A stretch of DNA of 63,317 nucleotides, from positions 1 through 63,317 of the forward strand of contig CALUBS010000014.1 of the NCBI GenBank assembly GCA_943914355.1, given 5' to 3'. Made by a program: the position numbers and the translations under genes. Under the pieces are notes generated by a model. That model had not been told where the DNA came from and did not search any database. It saw nothing but the letters and a program-made list of their open reading frames with translations. The DNA is from an uncultured Corynebacterium sp. (GTDB taxonomy: Bacteria > Actinomycetota > Actinomycetes > Mycobacteriales > Mycobacteriaceae). Positions 43,360-52,965 of this stretch are shown piece after piece (positions within the stretch are counted from its first letter, which is position 1; each line of letters starts with the position of its first letter).

Positions 43360-44205
43360 CTAAAAGCGGGCAATACGGAGATCGGAAGCCAAAATTGCCT
43401 CCGCACCGAGTTGGGAAAGTCGATCCATAATCTGGTTGGCTTCCTTTTGCGGAACCATCGCACGAACCGCCACCCAGTCCTGTCGCGCCAACGGTGAAAC
43501 CGTCGGCCCAGTCAGGCCCGGAGTAACACCAGCTGCTTTGTCCAGATTTGCTTCCGCGATGTTGTAATCGATCATGAGGTAGGTGCGGGCGTGCAAAATA
43601 CCTTGGATGCGGCCCAAGACAACCTGCTCTTCCGGCGTCACCTCTGCATCGTGGCGTTTAATGACGACAGCTTCCGAGCTGACGATGGGCTCACCAAAGG
43701 GTGCCAAACCCTGCTGTCGCAGCGTAGTACCAGTTGACACGACATCGGCAATGGCATCGGCCACACCTAAGTGGATGGATATTTCCACCGCGCCATCGAG
43801 ACGGATCACATCGGCGGAAATCCCCTTCTCCGCCAAGTCCTGTCGGACCAAATTCGGGTACGACGTTGCTACGCGCTTGCCCTCAAGGTGAGAGATATCC
43901 CACCCTTCTCCTTGGGGTGCGGCGTAGCGGAATGTTGAGTCACCGAAGCCAAGTGAGAGGACTTCTTTAAATTGGGCGTTGGAATCGATCGCCAAATCGC
44001 GCCCTGTGATCCCGAGGTCGAGCACGCCGCGGGCGACATAGATTGCGATATCCTTCGGGCGGAGGAAGAAAAATTCCACCCCATTGTCTAGATCCACCAC
44101 ATTTAGGGTTTTGGAGTGACCGCGTCCCTTGTATCCGGCCTCACCAAGGATTTCTAAAGCCGCTTCTGATAGGGAACCTTTATTTGGTACTGCAATTTTG
44201 ATCAT
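43360..44205 (-). CDS. hisG: ATP phosphoribosyltransferase
   Basis: 281 residues from the ATG at 44205 (GGAG upstream), the long form with a C-terminal regulatory domain that binds histidine. It catalyses the first step of histidine synthesis, ATP plus PRPP. The PRPP motif [19 protein letters not shown] is clear, with [10 protein letters not shown] earlier. The last third ([22 protein letters not shown]...) is the allosteric ACT-like part. It lies 43 bp downstream of hisE, and both belong to one operon. Confidence 0.96.
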   Translation of the reverse strand: MIKIAVPNKGSLSEAALEILGEAGYKGRGHSKTLNVVDLDNGVEFFFLRPKDIAIYVARGVLDLGITGRDLAIDSNAQFKEVLSLGFGDSTFRYAAPQGEGWDISHLEGKRVATSYPNLVRQDLAEKGISADVIRLDGAVEISIHLGVADAIADVVSTGTTLRQQGLAPFGEPIVSSEAVVIKRHDAEVTPEEQVVLGRIQGILHARTYLMIDYNIAEANLDKAAGVTPGLTGPTVSPLARQDWVAVRAMVPQKEANQIMDRLSQLGAEAILASDLRIARF

Positions 44206-44248
44206 GCTGTTCTCCAGGAAGTCTGCTCCACCGCAGGTGGGCAACAAG

Positions 44249-44512
44249 TTATAGGTATTTATAAATATCTTCAGGCCGCAGGCCGCGCTTGATCATCATG
44301 ACCTGCGTCCAATAGATAAGCTGCGACATTTCTTCCGCCAGTTCCTCGTCGGACTGGTATTCGGCGGCGATCCATACTTCGCCTGCCTCTTCGATGATCT
44401 TTTTGCCAATATGATGGGCGCCTTCTTCCAACGCCTGGACGGTCCCAGAGCCCTCGGGCTTCTGGTCTGCTTTGTTCAGTAGCTCAGCAAAAAGTGTCTC
44501 AAAATCCTTCAC
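44249..44512 (-). CDS. hisE: Phosphoribosyl-ATP pyrophosphatase
   Basis: 87 residues from a GTG start. A single MazG-like helical domain with [25 protein letters not shown], in which the Glu and Asp residues hold Mg2+. It converts phosphoribosyl-ATP, the HisG product, to phosphoribosyl-AMP, the second histidine step. Adjacent to hisG, as in other corynebacteria. Confidence 0.96.
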   Translation of the reverse strand: MKDFETLFAELLNKADQKPEGSGTVQALEEGAHHIGKKIIEEAGEVWIAAEYQSDEELAEEMSQLIYWTQVMMIKRGLRPEDIYKYL

Positions 44513-44555
44513 AGCTACCTATTGTTCCACAGGTAAGCGGTCAATGCGAAGGGTT

Positions 44556-45278
44556 TTATTTCATTTCCTGGATAGCCCGGAACCATTCATAGACATCTAC
44601 ATGGCGTGCGCCCGCAAGGTGGCGAGAATCGCGCAGCCGGGAGATCTCCACTACCCCCTCCGGTACTTCCACGCCTTCATCCTCGGGCAAACCGATAACG
44701 GTGCACCCCGCGGCAACGGCCGCGCGCATACCGGCCGGAGAGTCTTCGAATACGAGGCACTGAGCCGGATCAAGTTGAAGGCGCCGAGCCGCTTCCAAGT
44801 ACATGTCCGGAGCGGGCTTGCCGGTGGGGACTTCATCACCGCAAATAGTGTCCACGAAATACTCCCGGCCTATTACCGCGATGGCTGCGTCCGCGACGTC
44901 GCGATCCGTATTCGTCGTGACCATCATCGGCATGCCGTCTTGGTGCAGCGAGGTTAAAAGCTCCGGGATTCCGGGAAAGATTTCTAGGCGGCCCGCAAAA
45001 AGAGTCTTCATATAATCAAACATCTTGCGCCGGTAGGCTTCGACGTCGCCTTCGCCCAAGGAAACTCCCGCATTGGCAGCGCAAATGCGCAGCGTCGTAG
45101 GAAAGGTAGCCCCGACCGTATCCATGCGTTGCCTGGGTGTCAGGCGCTTGCCCAGCACTTCCGAAAGATAGTACGTCGCCTCACCCCACAAGGGCTCTGA
45201 GTTGGTCAAGGTGCCATCCATATCCCAGAAAATCGCCGCGGGACGGGACAAAGGCTGGGAATCACTTTCTGTGGTCAT
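44556..45278 (-). CDS. HAD-superfamily phosphatase
   Basis: 240 residues from the ATG at 45278. Motif I reads FWDMDGTLTNSEPLWGEA with both catalytic Asp; motif II is the Thr in MVTTNTDRD; motif III Lys is in GDEVPTGKPAPDMYLEA; motif IV is VFEDSPAGMRAAVAAG. This is a beta-phosphoglucomutase-like subgroup with a helical cap. Substrate unknown. It lies 43 bp before hisE, so it may be part of the his operon, which suggests, but does not show, a role near that pathway. Confidence 0.88.
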   Translation of the reverse strand: MTTESDSQPLSRPAAIFWDMDGTLTNSEPLWGEATYYLSEVLGKRLTPRQRMDTVGATFPTTLRICAANAGVSLGEGDVEAYRRKMFDYMKTLFAGRLEIFPGIPELLTSLHQDGMPMMVTTNTDRDVADAAIAVIGREYFVDTICGDEVPTGKPAPDMYLEAARRLQLDPAQCLVFEDSPAGMRAAVAAGCTVIGLPEDEGVEVPEGVVEISRLRDSRHLAGARHVDVYEWFRAIQEMK

Positions 45279-45404
45279 ACACACTCCACCGGCTTTTCCG
45301 GCATAGAACTACGGCCCAACGGGGAGGAAATATTCGCGCTGCGCGGTGATCAATCAACGTCACCGTAGAAATTTACCCACAGTAGGCTGCAGGCGTAAAG
45401 GTTT

Positions 45405-45788
45405 TTAGAAGTCCAACTCGGGGATCTGTGAGAGTGCCTCATCATCGGCACCGGTAGCCGCAGAAGCGTTGTACATAAGCTCGGCGATTTCTTCCTTTTC
45501 CTCCGGCTCCACCACGGCATCGTGCTGTTTGCGATTAAAGGTAGCGATTTTTTGCACGGTCTTATTCAATACCGCGGCGAGCTGGCCGCCATCAGGATCG
45601 TCCGGCAAACCGTCCAGCCCATCCAACATCTGCTCGAGATGGCCTTTAAGTTCTGGGAGCACCGCCGCGTCAAACGGCGCCTCCCAGAACTCTTTTTCCT
45701 CGTCCTTGAGGTAATCGCCGGTGGCAAAGGACTTAAGATCAGCAATGAACTCATCAACGGTGGGTTGGAAATCTGCGCGAATGCTCAT
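45405..45788 (-). CDS. Acidic protein of unknown function
   Basis: 127 residues, strongly acidic. It appears helical throughout: FQPTVDEFIADLKSFATGDY, FWEAPFDAAVLPELKGHLEQ, LNKTVQKIATFNRKQHDAVV. No metal site, signal peptide or membrane segment is visible. I do not recognise the family. It begins 24 bp after the mshC stop on the same strand and is probably cotranscribed with it. Confidence 0.7.
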   Translation of the reverse strand: MSIRADFQPTVDEFIADLKSFATGDYLKDEEKEFWEAPFDAAVLPELKGHLEQMLDGLDGLPDDPDGGQLAAVLNKTVQKIATFNRKQHDAVVEPEEKEEIAELMYNASAATGADDEALSQIPELDF

Positions 45789-45812
45789 GCTGTCGATATT
45801 GCCTTAAGTTGG

Positions 45813-47051
45813 CTAGGCCTGCACGCCGAGCAGCGAATTAAGTGCTGTACGCACCAACTCTGCAGCGCCTTCCTCGTCTTCGCCACGGTCGCTGCCTGCC
45901 CAATCGTCGATGGCGCGCAGCGCGGTGGGGGTATCGAGGTCATCGGCAAGTGCTTGGCGAAGCCCCGCTACCGCACCTTCCGCAGCCGACAGGGACCCAG
46001 GGGTTTCGAGAGCAGAGCGCCAAGTGGCCAGGCGGTTCTTGGCCTGGTCGAGCACCTCATCGGACCAGTCCCGCTCGGCGCGGTAATGACCGGAAAATAC
46101 GCCGAGGCGAATAGCGGAGGGATCCTCGCCCTGCTCCACAAGCTTGTGCACGAAGACAAGGTTTCCCAGGGACTTGGACATTTTTACGCCGTCCAGGCCG
46201 ATCATTCCGGTGTGGACATAAAACTGCGCCATGCGGTCAACGCCCAATGCGGCCTCTGCATGCGCGGCGGAGAATTCGTGGTGCGGGAATTTCAGATCGC
46301 TGCCGCCGCCCTGGATATTAAAGGTGCTACCCAAGTAGTTGGTGGCGATGGCAGAGCACTCGATGTGCCAGCCGGGGCGGCCTGGACCGAAGGGAGACTC
46401 CCACGCCGGCTCACCTTCGCGGTGGGCACGCCAAATCAGGGCATCCATGGGGTGCTTCTTGCCTGGACGATCGGGGTCCCCGCCGCGCTCGGCAAAAAAT
46501 TCCTGCATCTGTTCCATCGAGTAGTTGGATTCATAACCAAATTCCTCGGTGGCATCGATGGAGGCATACACATCGGGATACTCAGGGTCATCCACCACGT
46601 AAGCGGCGCCGTTATCCAGCAACTTTTGCACCATGTCCACGATCTCATCGACCGCTTCCATGGCGCCGATAAAGTGCTGCGGCGGGATGACCGATAAAAG
46701 CTCCATATCGGAGCGGAAAAGGTCGATCTGGGAGGTGCCGAGTTCGCGCCAATCAACGCCGTCGCGCTCCGCGCGCTCAAAGAGTGGGTCATCGACGTCG
46801 GTGATATTTTGCGCGTAATTAACCTTCTTGCCTGCATCCAAGAACTGCCGGTAAATCAGGTCAAAAGTGAGATAGGTGGCTGCGTGACCCAAGTGGGTCG
46901 AATCATACGGGGTAATGCCGCACACGTACATGGTGGCGGTATCCCCCTTTACCTGCACGGGGGCCTTGGTTTGATTCGCGGAATCGTAGAGATAGAGCTG
47001 TGCCGCATCGCCTGGGACGGGGCTAAAAGAAGGTTTTGGCCAAGAATGCAT
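45813..47051 (-). CDS. mshC: L-cysteine:1D-myo-inositol 2-amino-2-deoxy-alpha-D-glucopyranoside ligase
   Basis: 412 residues. Resembles cysteinyl-tRNA synthetase but lacks the anticodon domain: [21 protein letters not shown] with the HIGH-like motif, [15 protein letters not shown] with zinc ligands, and the [12 protein letters not shown] loop. It joins cysteine to GlcN-inositol in mycothiol synthesis. A TAGTAT box precedes the ATG by seven bases with no ribosome site, so the mRNA is probably leaderless. Confidence 0.96.
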   Translation of the reverse strand: MHSWPKPSFSPVPGDAAQLYLYDSANQTKAPVQVKGDTATMYVCGITPYDSTHLGHAATYLTFDLIYRQFLDAGKKVNYAQNITDVDDPLFERAERDGVDWRELGTSQIDLFRSDMELLSVIPPQHFIGAMEAVDEIVDMVQKLLDNGAAYVVDDPEYPDVYASIDATEEFGYESNYSMEQMQEFFAERGGDPDRPGKKHPMDALIWRAHREGEPAWESPFGPGRPGWHIECSAIATNYLGSTFNIQGGGSDLKFPHHEFSAAHAEAALGVDRMAQFYVHTGMIGLDGVKMSKSLGNLVFVHKLVEQGEDPSAIRLGVFSGHYRAERDWSDEVLDQAKNRLATWRSALETPGSLSAAEGAVAGLRQALADDLDTPTALRAIDDWAGSDRGEDEEGAAELVRTALNSLLGVQA

Positions 47052-47084
47052 GGCACCTATACTAACGCTTCTTTATGGGTGGAT

Positions 47085-47939
47085 TTAAATGGGCTGTAGG
47101 ATTCCCAAGGCCAGCAGAATCATCACGATAATGCCTACTGGGATGCGGTAGGCCGCGAACCACGCAAAGGAGTGGTTGCCCACGAAGTTCAGCAACCACG
47201 CGATCGAGGCGTAGCCCAAGGCAAAGGCGATGCCGGTACCGACGAGCAGCTGCATACCGGAAGCGGCTTGGCCGGCCTCGGGTGCGAAGGCATCGGGAAG
47301 CGAAAAAAGCCCCGACGCCAGTACTGCCGGAATGGCCAAGAGGAAGCTAAAACGCGTGGCCACCTCGCGATCGAGACCCAAGAAAAGACCACCGGAAATG
47401 GTGCCGCCCGAACGTGACACGCCAGGAATCAACGCCAAGCACTGGCACAGACCCATGATGATGGCATCTTTCATCGTCAGCTCCTCAAAACCGCGCTTTT
47501 TGGAGCCGACGCGCTCTGCGGCGATGAAGACGAAGGAGAAGACGATCAGCATCGTGGCAGTGATCCACAGGTTGCGCAGCGCCCCACGAATGGCGTCTTC
47601 AAAGACCAAACCGATGACGCCGATGGGAATGGATCCGGCGATGACCATCCAGCCCATGCGCCAGTCCTGCCCGCGCGAGGCGGGATTGGTCCACCCGCGG
47701 AACCACCCGGATAAGATTTGCCAGATCATCGGGGCGAAATAGACCAGCACGGCAAGCTCGGTGCCGAGCTGGATAACGGCGGTAAAAGAAGCGCCGGCGT
47801 CGTTGCCCCAAAAGAGCTCAGAAACAATGCGCAGGTGCCCCGAGGAGCTTACTGGGAGAAACTCCGTAAGGCCCTGCACAATGGATAAGACGATAACTTG
47901 TGCCCAAGAAACTGCTTCGGTCGCGGTATCAGAAATCAC
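47085..47939 (-). CDS. uppP: Undecaprenyl-diphosphatase
   Basis: About 284 residues with eight membrane helices. The BacA/UppP signatures are [15 protein letters not shown] near the N-terminus and [15 protein letters not shown] in the middle. It recycles undecaprenyl (in this group decaprenyl) diphosphate for cell wall synthesis and gives bacitracin resistance. I chose the GTG at 47939; another GTG eight codons upstream cannot be excluded. It is divergent from the lipoprotein gene with a 66-bp shared promoter region. Confidence 0.93.
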   Translation of the reverse strand: MISDTATEAVSWAQVIVLSIVQGLTEFLPVSSSGHLRIVSELFWGNDAGASFTAVIQLGTELAVLVYFAPMIWQILSGWFRGWTNPASRGQDWRMGWMVIAGSIPIGVIGLVFEDAIRGALRNLWITATMLIVFSFVFIAAERVGSKKRGFEELTMKDAIIMGLCQCLALIPGVSRSGGTISGGLFLGLDREVATRFSFLLAIPAVLASGLFSLPDAFAPEAGQAASGMQLLVGTGIAFALGYASIAWLLNFVGNHSFAWFAAYRIPVGIIVMILLALGILQPI

Positions 47940-48005
47940 CCGCCATACACTACCGTCGCGCACGGCTTCGGGAAATCACAACGCGCGCTGTTAGGATAAG
48001 TATCC

Positions 48006-49058
48006 GTGAAATCACGATCCCGCTCCACACTCGTACTATCCAGCTTGCTAGCACTCTCCACTGCTGCGCTGGCCGCCTGCGATTCCAGCGTGGGCGTAGG
48101 CGGTGATCCCGAAACCGCGGTAAAGGGCAACGCCACCCCGGCCGCTTCTCCGAGCGACACCGATCCTGCCGGTACGGTCATCGACTTCGATGAAGACATC
48201 ACGGATCTGGCCGCGGTCAAAGATACGATTGCCGTTCGCACCGCGGACCAGGTGCGCATTGGCAGCCAGGATGACTTTGCCGCCAAGAAGGCCAAGAGCA
48301 TCGATGTCGATTCCACCTGCGGCGATTTGAGCTCCTCCGAATCTGGATTCGTCTTGGCTTGCCCGAATAAGGTCCTGCTTATCGATCCTTCTGCGCCGGA
48401 TTCACCGGAAGAAATCAAGATGGAGGAGGACTTCCAGGTCACCGCCGCGACCCAACTTTCCACCGGCGAAGTCTTTGTCACCGCGAGCGACTCCGCTGTG
48501 GTCGGCCGGTACAAGGATGACACGCGGGACGGTGAAATCTCCGTCGAGGCCGGCTCGGACCAGATGCTCGCCGTTCCCAATGCGGATGGCGATGACGGGA
48601 TTGTGCGCATTCAGCGTTCGGATTCCACGATCCAGAATATCGATTGGCCCAATGACCGCGCCGGCGGCCGGTTGCGCGCTGGCCAGGGTGTCGGCCAAAT
48701 CGCGGTGGGTAATAACGGCGTCGTGCTCGCCTCCGATACCGAGGGCGGCCGGATCGCAGTCTATACTTCCGATGACGTCGTCCGCCTGCACCAATACGGC
48801 GTGGTCGACGGTACCCCGTGGGCGGTGGCCTGGGATGACTCGCGCGAGCTCGCGTGGGTTACCACCACCGATAACAACATCGCACACGCCTATTCCATTG
48901 ACAAGGGCGTTCCCGAATCCCGCGGCGAGATTGCCACGCTTGCCGATGCCCAAAATATTTCCGCTCTTTCCAATGGCACCATCGTGGTTGCCTCCGCATC
49001 CGGCCAGGGGCTGCAGTTCGTGGCGGATCCACACCTGACAAAGGCAAAGGAGTCTTAA
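48006..49058 (+). CDS. Secreted lipoprotein, possible beta-propeller
   Basis: 350 residues from a GTG. A signal sequence (RSRSTLVLSSLLALSTAALAAC) ends in a lipobox with Cys near residue 25. The mature part contains repeated strands of the type IAVYTSDDVVRLHQYGVVDGTPWAVAWDDSRELAWVT (spread over residues ~250-290), suggesting a WD40/YncE-like propeller. The ligand is unknown. A TAGGAT box lies eight bases before the GTG, suggesting a leaderless mRNA. The pyrD start follows the stop by three bases, so the two are cotranscribed. Confidence 0.82.
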   Translation: MKSRSRSTLVLSSLLALSTAALAACDSSVGVGGDPETAVKGNATPAASPSDTDPAGTVIDFDEDITDLAAVKDTIAVRTADQVRIGSQDDFAAKKAKSIDVDSTCGDLSSSESGFVLACPNKVLLIDPSAPDSPEEIKMEEDFQVTAATQLSTGEVFVTASDSAVVGRYKDDTRDGEISVEAGSDQMLAVPNADGDDGIVRIQRSDSTIQNIDWPNDRAGGRLRAGQGVGQIAVGNNGVVLASDTEGGRIAVYTSDDVVRLHQYGVVDGTPWAVAWDDSRELAWVTTTDNNIAHAYSIDKGVPESRGEIATLADAQNISALSNGTIVVASASGQGLQFVADPHLTKAKES

Positions 49059-49061
49059 TCC

Positions 49062-50177
49062 ATGGTTTCGACCTTCGATTCGCTGCGCAAAGGCGCCTAT
49101 CAGCTGGCGCTGCGCGGGATGTTTCGCTTAAGCCCCGAGCGCATCCACGGCATTATCAACTCTGGCCTGCACGGTCTGCACGCGGCAGGGCCTGCCAATC
49201 GCGCGCTTGGCCGCCTCCTGCCGGTCAAAGATCCAGTCTTGAAACAAGACGTCTGCGGGATCACTTTCCCGCGCCCGCTCGGCCTTGCGGCCGGGTTTGA
49301 TAAGAACGCCGCGGCTGCCGATGCCTGGTCGCCGCTTGGTTTCGGCTACGCCGAACTGGGCACCGTCACGGCGCAGGCGCAGCCGGGCAACCCGACTCCC
49401 CGCCTTTTCCGCCTCAAAGAAGACGCAGCCATCTTAAACCGGATGGGCTTTAATAACGAGGGCGCTGCCGCCGTGGCAGAAAACCTGCGCAAGCGCCGGT
49501 ACAGCGACGTCATCGGTATCAATATTGGAAAAACCAAGGTCACCCCGGCCGAACGCGCCGTGGATGATTACCGCCGCTCCGCTTCCGTTTTAGGCGGTCT
49601 GGCGGACTACCTGGTGGTCAATGTCTCTTCCCCCAATACCCCTGGGTTGCGGGACCTGCAGGCGGTCGAATCGCTGCGCCCCATCCTGCGCGCCGTGCAA
49701 GAATCCACCGATGTCCCCGTCATGGTCAAAATCGCGCCGGACCTTTCGGATGCCGATGTCGATGCCGTCGCCGATCTCGCCGTGGAGCTAAGCCTCGCCG
49801 GCATCGTCGCCACCAATACCACCATCTCCCGCGAGGGGCTTAGCACTCCCCGCGCGGAGGTAGAAGCCCTTGGCGCCGGCGGCATTTCCGGCCCACCGGT
49901 GGCCGAGCGCTCCTTAGAGGTACTCCGCCGCCTGAATGCGCGCGTGGGCTCGCAGCTTGTCCTGATTTCCGTCGGCGGGATTACCACCCCGGAACAAGCC
50001 TGGGAGCGAATCGCCGCCGGTGCCAGCCTCCTCCAAGGCTATACCGGTCTCATCTACGGTGGTCCGGACTGGATTCGGGATATTCACAGGGGCATCGCCA
50101 AGCAAATTCGCGCCCATGGACTAAACAATATTTCTGAGGCCGTAGGCTCCAACCTGCCGTGGAAGGCAATAAACTAG
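49062..50177 (+). CDS. pyrD: Dihydroorotate dehydrogenase (quinone), class 2
   Basis: 371 residues. An amphipathic N-terminal extension (about 60 residues) for membrane and quinone contact marks class 2. FMN and substrate blocks are [41 protein letters not shown] with the catalytic Ser, and the C-terminal [16 protein letters not shown]. It oxidises dihydroorotate to orotate in pyrimidine synthesis and passes electrons to menaquinone. Cotranscribed with the preceding lipoprotein gene. Confidence 0.97.
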   Translation: MVSTFDSLRKGAYQLALRGMFRLSPERIHGIINSGLHGLHAAGPANRALGRLLPVKDPVLKQDVCGITFPRPLGLAAGFDKNAAAADAWSPLGFGYAELGTVTAQAQPGNPTPRLFRLKEDAAILNRMGFNNEGAAAVAENLRKRRYSDVIGINIGKTKVTPAERAVDDYRRSASVLGGLADYLVVNVSSPNTPGLRDLQAVESLRPILRAVQESTDVPVMVKIAPDLSDADVDAVADLAVELSLAGIVATNTTISREGLSTPRAEVEALGAGGISGPPVAERSLEVLRRLNARVGSQLVLISVGGITTPEQAWERIAAGASLLQGYTGLIYGGPDWIRDIHRGIAKQIRAHGLNNISEAVGSNLPWKAIN

Positions 50178-50192
50178 CCGCCAGATAGCACA

Positions 50193-50230
50193 AATGCCAC
50201 GTGTAGAACCACGTGGCATTGCTTATTTAT
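50193..50230 (+). terminator. pyrD terminator
   Basis: AATGCCACGTG (50193-50203) pairs with CACGTGGCATT (50210-50220), a perfect 11-bp stem with 6-nt loop, followed by a T-rich tail. Confidence 0.82.
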
Positions 50231-50238
50231 AGGCCCGC

Positions 50239-50631
50239 TTAGGAGGTCGCCATGACGCTGCGCCGCAAAATTAAGGCACAGATGGCGGACATGCCGGCAT
50301 AAAAGAGCAGCCAATACTGCTGTTGAATTAGGAGATCGTGCTGCGGCAGAAAGCGGCTAGCAATAATCAAGGCCACCGCCACCGCTAGGGCGATAATCTG
50401 CGCGCGGCTTCCGGCATGCTCTTTGCTCATTGTGCTGAAGGCACCCACCATCACCGCCGCGATAATGATCGCGAGGTTACTGTAGGTCCAGACAAAAGGT
50501 GCGCCCCATCCATCGCTAAAGACGGAAATCAAGGCGAAGAGGATCAGCACGAAAGCGACGACCAAAAAAGCACCGCCCACCCGCAGCGCTGCGGGTGGGG
50601 TCACTGGGTTTTTAGGAGCAGAACTCGCCAT
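50239..50631 (-). CDS. Small integral membrane protein
   Basis: 130 residues with four predicted membrane helices: about 15-40 (GGAFLVVAFVLILFALISVF), 45-65 (FVWTYSNLAIIIAAVMVGAF), 78-95 and 103-125. The start ATG overlaps the stop of the upstream PEBP gene (TAATG), so translation is coupled. No family recognised; the four-helix arrangement is common among uncharacterised actinobacterial membrane proteins. Convergent with pyrD across the terminator. Confidence 0.75.
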   Translation of the reverse strand: MASSAPKNPVTPPAALRVGGAFLVVAFVLILFALISVFSDGWGAPFVWTYSNLAIIIAAVMVGAFSTMSKEHAGSRAQIIALAVAVALIIASRFLPQHDLLIQQQYWLLFYAGMSAICALILRRSVMATS

Positions 50632-51170
50632 TACTTGGCCTCGTACCAACCCCAGAGGATTGCCCGGCCCAGTGCGTGGAAGTGCAGGTTGAAGCCGAGG
50701 ACGGTGGGGGAAGAATCCGGATCGATATCGAGGGTTTCTACGTCTACGGCGTGGACCGCGTAGAGGTAGCGGTGCGGCGCGTGGCCGGCCGGTGGGTTGG
50801 CGCCAAAGTGGGTGCGGTTGCCGGAATCATTGCGCAGGCTGATAACACCGTCGATGCCAAGGTCCTCTGCCGCCCCGGCATTGGTGGGCAGCTCGGAGAC
50901 ATCGGTCGGAATATTAAAGGCGGCCCAGTGCCAGAAACCGGAAGCAGTCGGTGCATCTGGGTCAAAGCAGGTGACCGCCAAAGACTTGGTTCCCTCCGGC
51001 AGCCCGGACCATGCCAGTTGCGGAGACACGCTTTCCGGCGCGCGGTGCTTTTCTGGGATCTCATCGCCTTCTACCAAGTCGGTAGAAGACAGCCCGAAGC
51101 TGGGGAGATCGCGCAGCGGGGCGTAGGGGTCAGGTCCGGGGAATCGAGTGTCATCTGCATAAGAAGTCAT
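50631..51170 (-). CDS. YbhB/YbcL-family phosphatidylethanolamine-binding-like protein
   Basis: 179 residues from the ATG at 51170 (AAGGGG upstream). The PEBP fold is shown by SVSPQLAWSGLPEGTKSLAVT, FDPDAPTASGFWHWAAFNIP (ligand pocket with Asp-Pro-Asp and His) and HRYLYAVHAVDVETL. Bacterial members bind small anionic ligands; their role is unclear. No signal peptide. It overlaps the following membrane protein gene by one base, so the two probably act together. Confidence 0.9.
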   Translation of the reverse strand: MTSYADDTRFPGPDPYAPLRDLPSFGLSSTDLVEGDEIPEKHRAPESVSPQLAWSGLPEGTKSLAVTCFDPDAPTASGFWHWAAFNIPTDVSELPTNAGAAEDLGIDGVISLRNDSGNRTHFGANPPAGHAPHRYLYAVHAVDVETLDIDPDSSPTVLGFNLHFHALGRAILWGWYEAK

Positions 51171-51408
51171 GTACCCCTTTGTACCGCAGATCACACGCGC
51201 TTGTCGATGCCCCTCCCACTCACCCCACAACCGTGCGGCTGGTGTCAGGCCGTGCTCCTATCTAGGCGCTGCGGCCTACCAAGTTACAAGGATGTATTTC
51301 CCCGCCTTGAAATCGTGCGGTTTATGAGGATTTACCTGGCGATTTGTATTCCGGTAGCGGAACACGATAAAGTTTCGGGGTGCCCAACCGAGAGGTTGTC
51401 AACACCCT

Positions 51409-51494
51409 GCCCGGGTGGCGGAATGGCAGACGCGCTAGCTTGAGGTGCTAGTGTCCTATTAACGGACGTGGGGGTTCAAGTCCCCCTCCGGGCA
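51409..51494 (+). tRNA. tRNA-Leu (anticodon GAG)
   Basis: 86 nt, class II with a long variable arm. Acceptor GCCCGGG pairs with TCCGGGC; discriminator A is at 51494 and CCA is not encoded. The anticodon stem CTAGC/GCTAG encloses loop TTGAGGT with anticodon GAG, reading CUC and CUU. The T-stem GTGGGGG, loop TTCAAGT and its partner are intact. Confidence 0.95.
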
Positions 51495-51504
51495 CACTGT
51501 GAAG

Positions 51505-51541
51505 TCTCGAGACATCGTTCCTATGGTGTCTCGAGATTTTT
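51505..51541 (+). terminator. tRNA-Leu terminator
   Basis: TCTCGAGACA (51505-51514) pairs with TGTCTCGAGA (51527-51536) and is followed by TTTTT. It begins 10 bases after the tRNA. Confidence 0.9.
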
Positions 51542-51596
51542 CTATAAGTACAGCTCTTTTCTATCAGCCCGGCCCAGCCGACTACGATACAAACGC

Positions 51597-52337
51597 ATGA
51601 CCACTTTCCGGGATTGGATACACAGCTTTGGTAGCTTCTGCGTTCAACTCACCCACTCTGCTTGGAGCTCAATCCGTGCGTGGTCACCGCGACGGTGGAT
51701 ACTCATCTTCGTACTCGCACTTGCTGGAGTTGCGCTTTTTATCCGGCTCGATGTCCCCGACCTCTCCCAGATGCGGGCCGCCGCTGCCCGCCTTGGCGCG
51801 TGGTTTCCGGTCGCCTTCACGCTAGGTTATGTCATATTTACGCAATTTCCCCTGCCCCGGACCATCTGGACGGTTGCAGCTGGCATCCTTTTCGGCCCCT
51901 GGCAGGGTCTTGCTATCTCGCTATTCGCGCTCACCATCTCGGCCGTATTATCGCTGCTGATTGTGCGCAGCCTGCTCGGAGACTGGATTAGGCCGCACCT
52001 TGCCCACCCCGCGGTCTATACCATCAATGCTCACTTGGAGCGACGCGGCTGGCTGGCCATCGCTTCCCTGCGCATGGTCGCGGGAGTGCCCTTTAGCCTC
52101 CTCAACTATGTCGCCGCACTTACCCCCATCAGCGTTTCCCACTTTACGGTCGCTACGCTGATCGGCTCGATTCCCACCACGGTCATCGGCACTTTCTTCG
52201 GTGATGCCCTGACTGGCACCGCCAGCCCCGGGATCATCATTGCCTTTATTATCTTTGCCCTCGCCGGGATCGGTGGCCTCATACTCGATTCGCGCCTGCC
52301 GACTCCCGCCCAGTCAAGGTTAAACGGTAGACTGTAA
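51597..52337 (+). CDS. TVP38/TMEM64 (DedA-related) membrane protein
   Basis: 246 residues with about five to six membrane helices. The SNARE-associated/VTT domain contains YVIFTQFPLPRTIWTVAAGILFGPW, with the family's re-entrant, Gly- and Pro-containing segment, and RMVAGVPFSLLNYVAALTPISV. Members are linked to membrane lipid flipping. The ATG at 51597 is chosen because a TACGAT box ends eight bases earlier and no ribosome site exists (leaderless). A longer frame begins inside the tRNA gene and is rejected. Its terminator is not obvious. Confidence 0.87.
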   Translation: MTTFRDWIHSFGSFCVQLTHSAWSSIRAWSPRRWILIFVLALAGVALFIRLDVPDLSQMRAAAARLGAWFPVAFTLGYVIFTQFPLPRTIWTVAAGILFGPWQGLAISLFALTISAVLSLLIVRSLLGDWIRPHLAHPAVYTINAHLERRGWLAIASLRMVAGVPFSLLNYVAALTPISVSHFTVATLIGSIPTTVIGTFFGDALTGTASPGIIIAFIIFALAGIGGLILDSRLPTPAQSRLNGRL

Positions 52338-52366
52338 CGAACTGCTCGCGATAAAGGAGGATCCTC

Positions 52367-52939
52367 GTGCTCGCTGTCCATGCCCGCTACCGTGGGCGTT
52401 CCGTGCGCCGCGCTGAGCTCGTACAGCGCTCGGCCGCTGCGTTATCCACCCTCGATGGCGTCGGCGAGTTTCATGTCCTCGGCGTGGAGGATATCTGCGC
52501 CGTTGTCGATTCCGCCACCGCAGTGTGTGAGGTTGTCATGGCCTTGCTTGCCGATGGCGACTGGGCCATCGGCATCGGCATCAGCCCCGGCAACCAGGCA
52601 GACGAAGATAGCGCGCGCCACGTGGCCACCGCGGCGCTGAAAAATTCCGCGCGCATGGGGCAGGTCTATACCAAACTCAATAAGCGCGGCCGTTCCGCGG
52701 AGGCAAGCGATATCGCCGCTGCCTTCGCGCTCATTGGATATGTCCTTAATAAGCGCACCATCGAGGGCCGCGAGGCAACCTCCCTTGTAAGGGCAGGGCT
52801 CAATCAAAATGAGGCCGCAGAAGAATTGGGCATTTCCAAACAGGCGATGTCCCAAAGGCTGCAGGCTGCGGGCTGGAGCGCTGAGATGGCCGGGTGGCAA
52901 TTGGCGGTAAACCTCATTGAACGCGCTAATCTAGCCTAA
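52367..52939 (+). CDS. Putative DNA-binding protein with C-terminal helix-turn-helix
   Basis: 190 residues from a GTG preceded by AAAGGAGG. The N-terminal ~115 residues form a compact alpha/beta domain (VGEFHVLGVEDICAVVDSATAV, DWAIGIGISPG) that recalls the SatD/nucleotide-cyclase-like fold. The C-terminus has a helix-turn-helix, LNQNEAAEELGISKQAMSQRLQ (about residues 144-165), typical of sigma-factor or phage-regulator HTHs. It is probably a ligand-sensing regulator or a DNA-modification accessory protein. I do not recognise the exact family. Confidence 0.7.
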   Translation: MLAVHARYRGRSVRRAELVQRSAAALSTLDGVGEFHVLGVEDICAVVDSATAVCEVVMALLADGDWAIGIGISPGNQADEDSARHVATAALKNSARMGQVYTKLNKRGRSAEASDIAAAFALIGYVLNKRTIEGREATSLVRAGLNQNEAAEELGISKQAMSQRLQAAGWSAEMAGWQLAVNLIERANLA

Positions 52940-52965
52940 GCCCCGAAGGTGCGGCTCGCCGTGGG

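Noticed and set aside
51468..51596. Longer TVP38 protein starting inside the tRNA gene
   Set aside because: It would cover the tRNA 3' end and its terminator; the ATG at 51597 with a nearby -10 box is much better.
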